Below are positions 11,935-22,110 of a stretch of 64,000 nucleotides of DNA, piece after piece. The stretch comes from Pollenia angustigena (lineage: Eukaryota > Arthropoda > Insecta > Diptera > Polleniidae): positions 50,902,308 through 50,966,307 of the forward strand of contig OV884056.1 of NCBI GenBank assembly GCA_930367215.1, read 5' to 3'. A program made the position numbers and the translations under genes. Positions within the stretch are counted from its first letter, which is position 1, and each line of letters begins with the position of its first letter. The notes under the pieces are model-generated. The model was given only the letters and a program-made list of their open reading frames with translations, was not told the DNA's origin and searched no databases.

Positions 11935-13143
11935 TACCAGGAGTTTTAAAAGTCACACTAGAAAAACCAGTCAGAGGAAAAGAAAGCAGAAAATTAAGAG
12001 TGAACGCATAAGGAAAAGTGGAAAATAAATTCGGTCCAAAAAAGAAAACTAACTCTACTAAACACAAAAGTCGAACTTTGTCCCAGGCCGCCTGTTTTAC
12101 AGGAAGATCATATCCATTACCAATCACGTCAGATTGTCGAGCCGATAACGCGAGACATCCCCCAATTTGCGTATGAACCGAATCAGTCGCCATTACCTCC
12201 GCCATTCTGCCTATCATGCAGTGGCCCGTGATAATCCCTAGCATGGTTCTAACACAGACCTTGCTCCTGCATAGTAGTGAATTAGAATTGGGGGTCCTAA
12301 GTCGAGGCCATAACGTTCGCGATACTCCTCAATCCATTATATTCATCCAGGCCTGCTTATGACTGCCTCCACACAGTCATGATTTCTAATGTCCGAGCCC
12401 AGTCTCGCCAACTCCTTAGCCATTTCAATACTGGTGCTATTGCTGTGATTCGCAACATACTTCCCTAAGAGCTCTCCTACAATCATCCACCAGTCTAGAA
12501 TTAAAAAAACTTCCCAACAAATCCTTTAGAGCCGCCTAGCTGTCAACATATATAGTGACCTCCAAGCCCCCAGCAATGTTCCTCGTTATCAGTTGTACGG
12601 CCTTCAAGATCCCCAGAACCTCCGCCTAAAATCTACTGCAAATGTAAAGATTCTTAAGGTAGACCACCGCACCAGTGCCCCGCATCTTCGAGCCATCAGT
12701 AAAAATAGAAAATCCCTCATATAATCTTCCCTGATCAGCTCTTCCAAATGGTAATATCAGCCTTGGCAAATACCCAAAGTCGACCTACCAAGAGTAAACT
12801 TTCGTTAAACTTCCTTACAATCCCAGCTCTCTCAGTCCTGGCTGCCATTCCCATAACATACTGCTCTTGAGGAGGACTTCTCATGGCTCCTATTATGCCG
12901 ACTGCAGCACACTTCTGAGCATTAGACAGAAGATTTCTCCGACTGACCAGCTCCATTGCCTCCCACCAAACAAAGCAAAGGTCCAACCACCGATGTGAAT
13001 AGCCATCCAACTACTGACGTCCTGACTTCCCAGTTCCTACCTATCGATGATTTGAAAGCATAGTAGACCTTAAGACTCCTTTTAAGTATTTCCTCCTACT
13101 TAGCACTGACAGATACCCAAAGATCTACGGCCTCTAGTACTGG

Positions 13144-13676
13144 TACACGGAAAGAAGTTTATTTTCGAACGTAATCTATTTCGTTTCTTAAAACAAGAAA
13201 ATCAATAATTTCTTAATTTTAACTTATTTCACTTATACGCTGGAACACTTTCTCTGTCAGTGTCATGCCTTCGTCAAAATAACATCCAAACACCTCGGGA
13301 GCGATGTCGTGTTGGACTTAGGATCCCTAAGGAACGTTGACTAGAAAACCTTAAGGAACTTCGTTCGCGAAACCGAGTTTTTTTTACGGACGTTAACCCC
13401 CTCCCTATAGGTAGTGGCAGCACTACCCACCTAAATTTCCATGTTTCTCAAGGAGCGAGCAACATGCCCGGTAGTGGCCTAGGTGTTTATCGTACTGATA
13501 TGAGGTTGCATCTCTGATGCTTAATCCTCCTTTCGACCTAACCTAATCTAACCTAACTTATTTCGTTCGAATTTAGTAAAATTTTGCTTAAATTTTTGAC
13601 TTGGACGAGATCATGCAATATTTTTTTAGTCCAAGCCATTTTTTCTGGTGATTTAGTAAATAATTCTTTCCGTGTA
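13144..13676. mobile_element. MITE with TACACGGAAAGAA ends, inserted in the LOA-type pseudogene
   Basis: Left end TACACGGAAAGAAGTTTATT and right end the inverse of TACACGGAAAGAATTATTTA. The LOA-type reading frame resumes on both sides, showing that this element interrupted it. The target duplication is very short or unclear. It in turn carries the LOA tail at 13231-13553; without that it would be about 200 bp. Confidence 0.75.
13231..13553 (+). mobile_element. 5'-truncated R1/LOA-type retrotransposon tail with 11-bp target duplication
   Basis: Plus-strand translation gives a C-terminal cysteine motif and tail: HFLCQCHAFVKITSKHLGSD, LGSLRNVD, then FVRETEFF, followed by a 3' untranslated region ending in CCTAACCTAATCTAACC. 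It is flanked by the direct repeat TAACTTATTTC at 13220-13230 and 13554-13564, the signature of target-primed insertion. One in-frame stop interrupts the tail. It sits inside the MITE at 13144-13676, so it is the youngest of three nested layers. It carries no catalytic domain. Confidence 0.8.
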
Positions 13677-13720
13677 GCCTAAAACTCTGCACCCTATACC
13701 TCCTTGTAAAAAGAAACCAA

Positions 13721-14220
13721 TTTTATGAACGTAGATTTTTTCTTAATTTATTTATGCAAAAAATTTCTGCAGAAGATTTCTGCGACACCCAGGAAGTCTA
13801 CAATGGCCCTTTATACAATAGATGAAAACAAATTTTCAGCATTGCTCTAGTTTCAAAAATTAAAATTTCTCATTCACAATTTATTAAAAAACAGTTTCAA
13901 ATTTTTTTTTTTAATATTTTTTTACGCTTAAAATTTCAATTCAATAATTTTATGCCTCTTTTTTGTATGCTACAATAACAAATACTCCAACAAATACACT
14001 TTATTATAATGCTTTTTTAATTCCTAAAAAGAAACTGAAAATGTAGTCATTTACACTCTGTATTTACTACCAGAGTACCACAAACTATTTGTGTGACATT
14101 AATTGCTATTAAGCAAAAGGGTGTCCCTTTCGTGGAAAAGCTTTTAGCAGGGAAGCAAGATCATTTTCACTTTTTAAGAAACCTTTTCCAAATCGTTTTA
14201 AAATCTAAATATTTTTTTTT
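13721..14220. other. Unassigned AT-rich sequence
   Basis: No supported feature. Confidence 0.4.
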
Positions 14221-14771
14221 TAATTTCAAAAGATTTTGTTATTCGTGCTTAATTCCCAGTTTTTATTCTTGATAAAAACACTTGAAATTTATTGTTGATG
14301 GGATAAGCTATTCCTATGCGCATTTCACTGGTTGCTTAGGCCAGATCATCAGGAAACTTCATCCATAAAGATTTTAGAAAAACTAAAGATATTAAACCAA
14401 ATAAAACTGTTAAACGTATAAGACTTTTAGCAACAGTTCTACTTGTAACAATATCAAAGTTTAAACAACAACATCAACAATAAACAGTGGGTTTGTCTCA
14501 TCTTACATTTGTTGATGTGTTTTGTTTAAACTTTGATATTATTACAAGTAGAACTGTTGCTATAAGTCTTATACGTTTAAAAGTTTTATTTGGTTTAATA
14601 TCTTTAGTTTTTCTAAAATCTTTATGGATGAAGTTTCCTGATGATCTGGCCTAAGCAACCAGTGAAATACGCATAGGAATAGCTTATCCCATCAACAATA
14701 AATTTCAAGTGTTTTTATCAAGAATAAAAACTGGGAATTAAGCACGAATAACAAAATCGTTTGAAATTAAA
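14221..14771. mobile_element. Foldback element: near-perfect 550 bp palindrome, copy 1
   Basis: Two arms of about 260 bp (14221-14481 and 14509-14771) are inverted copies with only a handful of mismatches that I can count by eye. They are separated by a loop of about 27 bases. Outer ends read AATTTCAAAAGATTTTGTTA and its inverse. Marker sequences inside each arm are ATTGTTGATGGGATAAGCTA and GGCCAGATCATCAGGAAACT. No coding capacity. Transcription of either strand would give a long hairpin RNA. Related, more broken copies are at 44495-44985 and 50534-51777. Confidence 0.9.
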
Positions 14772-14911
14772 ATTTTGTATTCCCAAAGAAATTACTTTTT
14801 GATATTTTTTTTTTATAAAAAACACTAAATTTCATTAGAACAAATTTATACTATATCCAAAATAATCTCCCAAAAATTTCAGTACCGGGCCGGGCCCAAG
14901 TTTATAATGAC

Positions 14912-15935
14912 CAGGGAAACCAGAAATATGCTCTAAAAAACGCGTTTTGTACGCATTAAATATGCAGTAAAAACTGGAAAATGTGCCGGAATTTAATAAC
15001 AAAATTCAAAACAAAAACCTAAAAATATTATCGCTTAAACCCAAAAACCTAAAAATATTATCGCTTAAGCCCATATTATGTTAAAATTCATATAAGAGAT
15101 GTTTGCGCCGAGTATTATCTAGATATAAACATCCATATGGGTTTTTGTCTTAAAGGGATTTTAGGTACGGTCGCTAAATTGTTAACAAATGTTTACATTT
15201 AAAAGGAAGTTAAAGCTATTTAAGGATGGGAGCTTCTAGCAAATGTGAAACAATTCGAAAATAATTTAATTTGCAGCAAAATATTTTTGGGACGAATTTA
15301 ATTTAAATACCATCATAATAAGAAAGCATGCGGACACAAAGAGTCTAATTTGGATGTGAAATTATAGACCGATTCTCACCTTTTGCATAGACTTCGTCCA
15401 TATTTAATCAAATTATCTATAAAATTGGAACTTGTACTTTGCGCACAAGGCTAACCAGCCAAACGACCGGATGGACATCATTAGATCACTTTAAAAAGTG
15501 ATTCTGAGTCAATCGGAATACAAAAAAATTGGTCTAGATACAAATCGCATAACATTTATCCTTAATGACAACCAGCATTGTCTTACAATTTTATAGCAAA
15601 AGTTAAATGTAGATGTCGAAATTGAAGTAACAGATTTTCGAAACAAAATGTTTATTTGCTGCAAAAGCTCTTGTAGGCATCTGAAAAATTTAATATGTAT
15701 TAAAATATGCCTTAAAAAGGCAAACTATGCACTATAAACCTAAAAAAAATGCTACAAAAAGACTCCTTTAACTAAATTATGCAAAAAATGCTGCAAACGG
15801 TAAAATATGCAAAAATATGCACTAACAAATCGATGCCAAAATTCATAAAAACCTCTAAAGTGGATAAATATATTGTTTCTGCTTTCATTGGTCGCACAAG
15901 GAAAAACATGCAATTGCATATTTATGGTTTCCCTG
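14912..15935. mobile_element. Non-autonomous hAT-like element (CAGGGAAACC ends), copy 1
   Basis: Terminal inverted repeats CAGGGAAACCAGAAATATGC and CAGGGAAACCATAAATATGC, flanked by an 8-bp near-identical direct repeat (ATAATGAC at 14904-14911, ATAATAAC at 15936-15943). Both inner ends carry many scattered AAATATGC motifs, which suggests subterminal transposase-binding repeats as in other hAT elements. A 30-bp tandem duplication lies at 15013-15072. The stretch at about 15340-15600 is shared with an unrelated repeat at 54610-54850. No transposase frame. A second, heavily interrupted copy is at 45056-47212 in inverse orientation. Confidence 0.85.
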
Positions 15936-16031
15936 ATAATAACTAACTCTTAGGTCCATATATCATTAAGCTACAAATTTTATTACGCCGATGTAATGTC
16001 TATCGAAAACAATTTTCACTTTAAATTTTGG

Positions 16032-16323
16032 GGGGCTTCTCTCTAATGCAATGCGTGTGCAATTTTGATACGAAAGCTTAATGCCAATTTAGTATTCTCT
16101 ATCGCTTTCGCAAAATTTTTTGAAAATTAACAGTAGCAATAAAAATTAAAGATGCCGCAAATTAACAGTAATTAAATATCAATATTTGTAAAAAAAAATT
16201 TGAAATTTTAAAATTTTAACAAAATAAATAGTGATGATATGCGAAAACAAAAAAAAAAAAAAAAAAGATGTGAAAGATAAATTCGCAAACGCATTAAGAG
16301 TAGCAATTAAATCGCAAGATCTA
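16032..16323 (-). mobile_element. GGGG-TIR MITE, copy 2 (diverged)
   Basis: Reads through as an inverse copy of the element at 35109-35430: GGGGCTTCTCTCTAATGC at the left end, then GATACGAAAGCTTAATGCCA, AAAATTAAAGATGCCGC, a GATGATATGCGAAAA stretch and a decayed right end near 16323. An A-rich run at 16249-16266 interrupts it. Confidence 0.75.
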
Positions 16324-17451
16324 AGACCAGTTTTAGGCTCAGTTGTCTAAAACATTGTGTACTAAAAAGTAGAACTCAAAATATTTAAGATATTCTTTCA
16401 TATTTCTGAAAACAGTGATGCCAATCGTGGTCACAAAATATGGATTTTCGGGATTGTTAAAATCCTGGGATGTTTGGTAATCTCTAATTGTGTTTTATCA
16501 AAAAAGTATTTTGTCAAGCATTTAGAAAACTGATTTAAATAATTATTAAATAAAATTATTGTTATCTAATTAAAAATGTTCCCCTAAATAATTCGTGGCA
16601 TGATTGAAAAAACAGGAGCTCCCTATTTCTCGTGAAACAAAGCACGTTGACAAAGAAAATCACAAAAATCAAGCTATTTGGTAAATATTTTAGCATTAAT
16701 ACTATTTGTAGTTGATGAACATTATTTATACAGATTCATGAGTTTTATTTTTTCGATCTAATTTTTTTTTTTATTTTTTATTTTTTTCACACTAATTTAT
16801 TTGTTGTTTAAAAACTACTCAAACGTGCTTTATTTTATTGTCCTTTAGTTGTGCAGCTTTATTAAGCTTATTTTGTTTTTTCTTTTTTATTCCCGATCTG
16901 AACACATTGGAACAATATTGTTGTGCTTAAATTCAAACCCAACCACACATGACAATAAAATAAAAGTCTGTAAGTACAAACATACTTACATTTTGTTGTA
17001 TTTGAGCAACAACGAACAAATCGAGAAAAAAAAACAAATCGAAAACCGAAAAATATCTCTTAAATACAAATAAAGAAAAACCAACCAACAACAACAACTG
17101 CGAAAAGTATGCTCCGTTTTTTTCTTTCTTTGTTTTATTATGAAATCTGTCAATGTGTAGAGTCAAAACTAAGGCACGTATTTCGTAGAGTTTTGTTAGT
17201 AATTCAACGTGTACAAGGTACTCCATGCCTGTCAATTAACTTTAAAACGTTTAAGAATGAAAAATAAAGTACTTTTTTTCTTCTCTGTGAAATTAATTTA
17301 AGTGAGATGTAATTTGGTGCGTGCTGAAATAAAATATTTATGTGTGAAAAAAACTTAGAAATCAAAGGTTTGGTCCGATTTTCAGATTAAATGAGTTTTT
17401 GTGAAAAATTTGATGAAAATGAAAATGCGTTATCAAAAACGTTCACTGTAA
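16324..17451. other. Unassigned AT-rich sequence
   Basis: Short open frames on both strands are low-complexity and unconvincing. No terminal repeats found. Confidence 0.4.
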
Positions 17452-17902
17452 TTGCTGATGGCTCCGCGCAATAACTCCCAGGTGCAATAAGTCCCAAGAA
17501 AAAAATGAAATTAGACCCAAAAATTTTTCATACAAATGTGGGAGTAATTTCATTATGAAATAGCTCCCAGCCCTCTCGGTTTTATTTCATTTTTTTGGAA
17601 GTTATTTCATTTTTTGCCTGGGAGTTATTTCATAATGAAATAAAATCCAAATGAAATAAGTCCCCGAAAAAATTAACGTGGAAGTTATTTCATTTTATTT
17701 TGGTTTTCGGTGTTATTTCATTTGCTGTGGGAGCTATTTCATTTTTTGCGGGAGTTTTTTTATTTTCAATTATTTGCAATTTCTTAAAATTGTTTAAAAT
17801 TTTAAACGGTATTTATAACGGGATATTTCAAACTATTTGAATACAATGACTTAAGTTTATCAAAGAAGAAAATTTTGCTAATTGCAACTGCAGTGTCTTA
17901 TG

Positions 17903-18140
17903 GTTACCGGCTATAAAGTGAAGCTTTAGTTAGCGAAGCCGGTGTTTGTTATACCATAGATCCTTGCGCCCGGCCAAAGGCCGGCTATGAAAAAAAGCTT
18001 TAGTTAGCGAAGCCGGTGTTTGTTATACCATAGAGTATGAAATCCTTGCGCCCGGCTGAAGGCCGGCTATGCAGAAAAGCTTTAGTTAGCGAAGCGTGTT
18101 TGCTTTAGTTAGCGAAGCCGATGTTTGTTATACCATAGAG
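17903..18140. repeat. Tandem repeat, about 75-80 bp unit
   Basis: Units start with GCTTTAGTTAGCGAAGC at 17923, 17997, 18079 and 18102 (the third is cut short). They include GTGTTTGTTATACCATAG and a GC-rich hairpin-like CCGGC..AAGGCCGGCTATG. It is markedly GC-richer than its surroundings. Confidence 0.85.
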
Positions 18141-18294
18141 GAGGTAAAGGCCTAGTTAGGCGAACGTTGCTGTACCCGTAATGTACCGCACCGTACTGTA
18201 AGCACGTTGGTGCACTTATAGAACATTTAAAAACGTGGTTTATGTTTTTTCTATACATAAACAAAAAACAATAGTATACATAAAGCAAATCACA

Positions 18295-18703
18295 CAGTGA
18301 TGGGAATCAAAAATGTTTTAAAAAGTACCAAGTGATTTAAATGGTATTAAAAAAGTATTTTGTGTATGTAAAAAACGTTAATAGTTAAATGTTTTTATTA
18401 TAGATTTTCAATAAACAAATTTGTATTTTAGCATATATATTATAACAATAGATTATTGTATTGTGGTGTATGCACCAAACAAGGGTTTGCTACCATTTAA
18501 AGCCTTTTATTCGTATCACATTTCCATTGTATGTGTATATGCATTTGTTTATATGTATTGTACATCTAAACATAAATATATTTGTTTATATGGAAATATG
18601 TTGTATAGTTGTTTTGTCTCAATTCCATAGCTTAACTGAAAAAAGTACCAAAAACGCGTAAAAATACCCGCATTCAATTTAACATACAAGCAGCCCATCA
18701 CTG
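18295..18703. mobile_element. hAT-like MITE with CAGTGATGGG ends
   Basis: Inverted ends CAGTGATGGGAATC and CAGTGATGGGCTGC. Both flanking regions carry AAAAAGTACCA-type motifs. The 8-bp flanks (AAATCACA, CTTTACAA) do not match, so the target duplication has decayed. Nested in the GGCTCCG element. The end type is shared with 37642-37832. Confidence 0.55.
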
Positions 18704-18769
18704 CTTTACAACTGTCACGTAACAACGGCATAAAAATCTGTTTAATACAGATCGAGACGTTCCGTCAAC

Positions 18770-18985
18770 GTGACATTTAAATTCAGTAAGCATTTGCATT
18801 GTTTGCAAATGACAAAACGAACCAGACGTTCCATTAGGGGACGTGAACGTTCGGCTAACTCTGCCTTAATCCTTGTACCCGGCGTGCTTAAACTGCAGGC
18901 AGTTGCCATTGCAGGAGGTCAGGATATAATAAAATGCCCCATTTGTTGTCAAAATGTCGAGGACTCAATGTTAATTTTTTGGTAA
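18770..18985 (+). CDS. Small unknown frame inside the GGCTCCG element
   Basis: Open frame of about 71 codons starting MTFKFSKHLH. The second half is less repetitive than the surrounding DNA and has a basic patch TKRTRRSIRGRERS, followed by a cysteine cluster CPICCQNVEDS that could be half a zinc-binding site. I recognise no family. No splice or promoter evidence is visible. It may be a remnant exon of the element's lost protein or chance; the basic and cysteine-containing composition is the only hint of function. Confidence 0.25.
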   Translation: MTFKFSKHLHCLQMTKRTRRSIRGRERSANSALILVPGVLKLQAVAIAGGQDIIKCPICCQNVEDSMLIFW

Positions 18986-19318
18986 CCTAATATGTAAATA
19001 TTCAAGTAAAACGAATACATATTTAATAAATTTCTTTGGAAGTTGTTTCATTTTTTTTGGGTCTTATTTCATTTCTTTTCGATGGACTGTTTTTGGAAGT
19101 TTTTTCATTAATGTCTTTAGGAGTTATTTCATTATGAAATAACTCCCAAAAGTTGGGGTTTGTTTCATTTAAGACTTGGAAATTATTTCATTTTTTTTGG
19201 GATTTATTTCTTTTTTCCAGTTTGGGACTTATTTCATTTATTTTGGGATTTAATTCATTGGGAGGTATTGCACTGGGACTTATTGCACCTGGGAGTTATT
19301 GCACGGAGCCTTGCTGAT

Positions 19319-19837
19319 TACCTGGCGTTTAACATAGGCCTATACTTATAGGTAAATTTTCAAGTGGACGTGGCAACTCTTATAAAAAAGAATACCACTA
19401 CTAATATTTAGATGGCAGCACCAGAAACAGTACGCAAAATATACGCCAAACATAATAATGTCAATACCACAATGTAGCTGGCAGCAAGTCTTTGACAGAA
19501 TATAAAGGTAGAAGTAGACTTCTGTCAAAAAAAGTAAAACTAGTGTGTTTTCATAAAACAAGCTACATGCAAAATATTTTGACGCGTTTGCGCCAGAAAG
19601 TTGGTTAACTTTGAACTTTTTAACGCGTTGTGTATTTTTGACAAGTAGTCAGCTGACAATAAAAATAATAATTTAACAAATTTGTAAATCATGAAAGAAA
19701 AACTTATTGAAGAGCTTAAAAAACATACAATATTTTTATAAAAAGAAATTTGTATATGTGTTACTTGCAATTTTTCATGCGCTGAAGTTTTTAAACGCAC
19801 GACAAACGTCGATGAATTAACGCGTGTTATGTACTTC
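19319..19837. other. Unassigned AT-rich sequence
   Basis: No supported feature between the GGCTCCG element and the mariner. Confidence 0.4.
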
Positions 19838-19839
19838 TA

Positions 19840-20777
19840 TCGGGTGATTTTTTAGCTATTATCTTTTTGGCAAAACTGGTTTAAACAGCTGACGTACGTT
19901 TCGTGTTTTGTTTCACTGTCAAACATCTTCAGTTTGGTCTATAATTTAACCATGAATCGTCTTACAAACGAACAACGCTTGCAAATTATTGAATTTCATT
20001 ATCAAAATGCGTGCTCTGTTAAGAAAGTTCATCGCGCGCTTCTTCCATTTTATGGTCAGTTTAATCGAACCACTGAAGCGGCTATTCGGGCTATTGTGAC
20101 TAAATTTGCACCAAATTTACATTGTTGGACATTGCAGCATTGCAAGAGCTACCAATGCATCCAGAAAAAGTCACAGTTTGGTGCGGTTTATGGGCTGGTG
20201 GCATCATTGGACCGTACTTCTTCAAAGATGATGCGAATCGAAACGTAACTGTGAATGGTGAGCGCTACGGTGAGATGATATCCAACTTTTTTTTGCCCGA
20301 AATGCAAGAGCTTGACTTGCATGACAAGTGGTTTCAACAAGACGGTGCCATATGCCACACAGCACGCTTAACAATGGACTTATTGAGAGGCGAGTTCGGT
20401 GAACATTTTATTTCACGTTCGGGACCGGTCAATTTGCCGCCTAGATCGTGCGATTTAACGCCTTTAGACTGTTTTTTGTGGGGCTATGTTAAAGCTCATG
20501 TCTATACACACATGCCCGCTTCAATTGACGCATTGGAAGCCAACATTGAAGCATTTATTCATGGGATACCGGCCGAAATGTTGGAAAGAGTATGCCAAAA
20601 TTGGACAAAGCGGATGGACCATTGAGACGCAGTCACGGTCAACATTTGCCTGAAATAATCTTCAAACATTAAATTATATGGACCGTACTATCGATTCAAA
20701 TGAGGGTTTCATGCTTATTTCTGAATTTTATGTGTTTTTTTTTTTAACTTTTCTATATCTTTAAAAAAATCACCCAT
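19840..20777 (+). mobile_element. Deleted mariner element (DD41D-like), TA target
   Basis: Inverted ends (C/T)GGGTGATTTTTT at both sides, with TA at each flank (19838-19839 and 20778-20779). The element is 938 bp, short of the roughly 1.3 kb of a full mariner. It encodes the transposase remnant described separately. Downstream of the coding part is a T-rich stretch, then the right end with CTTTAAAAAAATCACCCAT. Confidence 0.85.
19952..20672 (+). pseudogene. mariner transposase, internally deleted and frameshifted
   Basis: The natural start is the ATG at 19952 (MNRLTNEQRLQIIEFHYQN), the N-terminal DNA-binding helix-turn-helix. It continues with CSVKKVHRALLPFYGQFNRT and AIRAIVTKFAPN, then a deletion at about 20118 joins it out of frame to the catalytic domain. 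That part (20122-20625) reads PMHPEKVTVWCGLWAGGI, WFQQDGAICHTA with the second catalytic aspartate, and SCDLTPLDCFLWGYV with the third. Forty-one residues separate the two aspartates, as in DD41D (rosa-type) mariners. The first catalytic aspartate and roughly 100 residues are lost. A second frameshift at about 20622 moves the tail (GQHLPEIIFKH) into another frame. It cannot make an active enzyme. Confidence 0.88.
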
Positions 20778-21260
20778 TACCTTAAGTTTTTTCCACATTT
20801 ATCATAATTTGCATTTATAAATTTGTTTTCATTAATAATTTTTAAAGCAAAATGGTTAACAACTTAATTAGTATCTAGCTACTAGGGTTTTCAAACGATT
20901 AACCGTTGTTCGATTAATCGATTAATTTTGGGCGATTAACTGTTCGAATAATTTAAAATTGCTTATTTTAACGATTAACGAATAATTCGAATAACTTTTG
21001 TCGATTAATCGAAAATTTGTTTTTTCACAGTATTAGTTTTGTTTCTTAAACGTAAAAAAACAAACAGGTACGTTTTAAATTCCTTTTATTGTTTCTTAAC
21101 TAAGGAACATTTCCTACGAAGTAATATATATTTTTTTTTTAATATAGTATAGTATAAAGACTGAAACCAAAGAAATTGGGAATAAATAATTTTTAAGTTT
21201 GTTTAGTGCAGACTTTTTCCGCAATGATTCAGATGAAGAAGATGTTTTTTTTTTTTTTTT

Positions 21261-21533
21261 GTGACGAATGAAAACAACCAAACCTTAACAAGACTATTAA
21301 AATTGTTAAAAAAATTAAAACGAGATTCAAGTGGTAAATTTATAGAAAAGACAAGAAAAAGAACAGAGAAATTGGAGATGCTTTATAACGCTTTACTTTC
21401 AATCTCTCCAACGTCAACAATAACCGAAAGAATGTTTTCTAAATCAAGTTTCATCAAAACAAAAGAAAGAAATCGTTTGAAACATAATCATTTAAATTAT
21501 ATCCTCTTTTTGAAGGATTATTTCAGAAGATAA
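21261..21533 (+). pseudogene. hAT transposase C-terminal dimerisation domain
   Basis: The second half of this 90-codon frame reads ALLSISPTSTITERMFSKSS followed by FIKTKERNRLKHNHLNYILF and LKDYF. It has the order of the hAT C-terminal domain: L.I..TS...ER.FS, then a short linker, K.RNRL, L and an aromatic end. The first half is a lysine-rich linker. The catalytic core and BED finger are missing upstream, where a poly-T run at 21246-21260 precedes the frame. It ends at a natural stop. On its own it would have no transposase activity; expression is not indicated. Confidence 0.8.
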
Positions 21534-21841
21534 GCTTAAATTTGATGATATTTTTTATATAAAAAGTTTTCCTCTTTTATTAATTGTTGTTATTTTTTTA
21601 ATAAACATTTTATTATCTGAAGAGATTGAGTGGTTACAATCGATACATGTTGTAAAATTCCTTTCTTCATAAAAATAATAAAGAAAAAAATTAAATTTAA
21701 TGAAGTGAAGCTTGTGCCCATGTTCTGTAACTCTTGCGTCGAGAAACTTTTCGATTGAAATGTGTGAAATGATACATATTGAAACAAACAGATGTTTTTC
21801 TCACTAAACTGTGTCTTTAACTTTTTTTTTGGCGAGTATTA

Positions 21842-22110
21842 AGGCTCAACCATAATATGCATAGCCTTGCTTAACCTACTGTCAAAAATTAAAAAAAGTC
21901 TCTCAAATGTATTTAAGAAAACAAAAACAAAATAAAAAAATATTTGATTTCGTACGGAATGTGCGATTAGATTCGCACCTTGCCTAAGCAAATGACAGTT
22001 TCATTTAACTTAGCAAAAAGTTTCCTTAAGTTCAATATGGTTTGCCTCATATAATTTACATGTATTCGCTCATTCGCTTAAGCCAACTTTAGCACATTGT
22101 GGTTGGGCCT
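21842..22110. mobile_element. PIF/Harbinger-like MITE nested in the hAT element
   Basis: Inverted ends AGGCTCAACCATAATATGC and AGGCCCAACCACAATGTGC, flanked by TTA at 21839-21841 and 22111-22113. A 3-bp TTA/TAA target is typical of PIF/Harbinger. Length 269 bp, no coding capacity. Confidence 0.85.

Larger units (their letters stand above)
11935..13720 (-). pseudogene. R1/LOA-type non-LTR retrotransposon, end of RT plus RNase H, interrupted by a MITE
   Basis: Minus-strand translation reads, in order: WFLFTRRYRVQSFR (13678-13720), a break caused by the MITE at 13144-13676, VPVLEAVDLWVSVSAK (about 13095-13143), CFVWWEAMELVSRRNLLSNA (about 12900-12985), an RNase H core with FTDGSK, EVLGILKAVQL and VDS.AALK (about 12530-12700), and TGHCMIGRMAE near 12200-12230. 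These are the reverse transcriptase end, linker and ribonuclease H of an I/R1/LOA-like element. The three RNase H acidic positions (D, E, D) are still visible, but several stops and frameshifts break the frame. The final cysteine-rich motif is not legible. No 5' part is present. Confidence 0.75.
17460..19310. mobile_element. 1.85 kb DNA element with GGCTCCG inverted repeats and 8-bp target duplication
   Basis: Ends are GGCTCCGCGCAATAACTCCC and the inverse of GGCTCCGTGCAATAACTCCC; about 38 terminal bases match with one difference. The flanks are perfect 8-bp direct repeats TTGCTGAT (17452-17459 and 19311-19318). Inside each end lies a field of about ten variants of GGGAG(T/C)TATTTCATT and its inverse, probably subterminal binding repeats. 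The middle holds a tandem array (17903-18140), a nested MITE (18295-18703) and one small frame (18770-18985). An 8-bp duplication fits hAT, P or Merlin types; the ends do not settle which. No recognisable transposase. Confidence 0.85.

Noticed and set aside
12041..12244. 114-codon minus-strand frame as an independent gene
   Set aside because: Its start (TGHCMIGRMAE) is retrotransposon; the rest is out-of-frame readthrough of the same decayed element.
13530..13560. CCTAACCTAATCTAACCTAAC as a telomere-like repeat
   Set aside because: It is the 3' tail of a truncated LOA-type retrotransposon bounded by a perfect target duplication. Flies do not use this telomere repeat.
17460..19310. P-element relationship suggested by ATGAAATAA words and an 8-bp duplication
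   Set aside because: The similarity is limited to a short AT-rich word in the subterminal motif; the actual ends (GGCTCCG) are unlike P ends.
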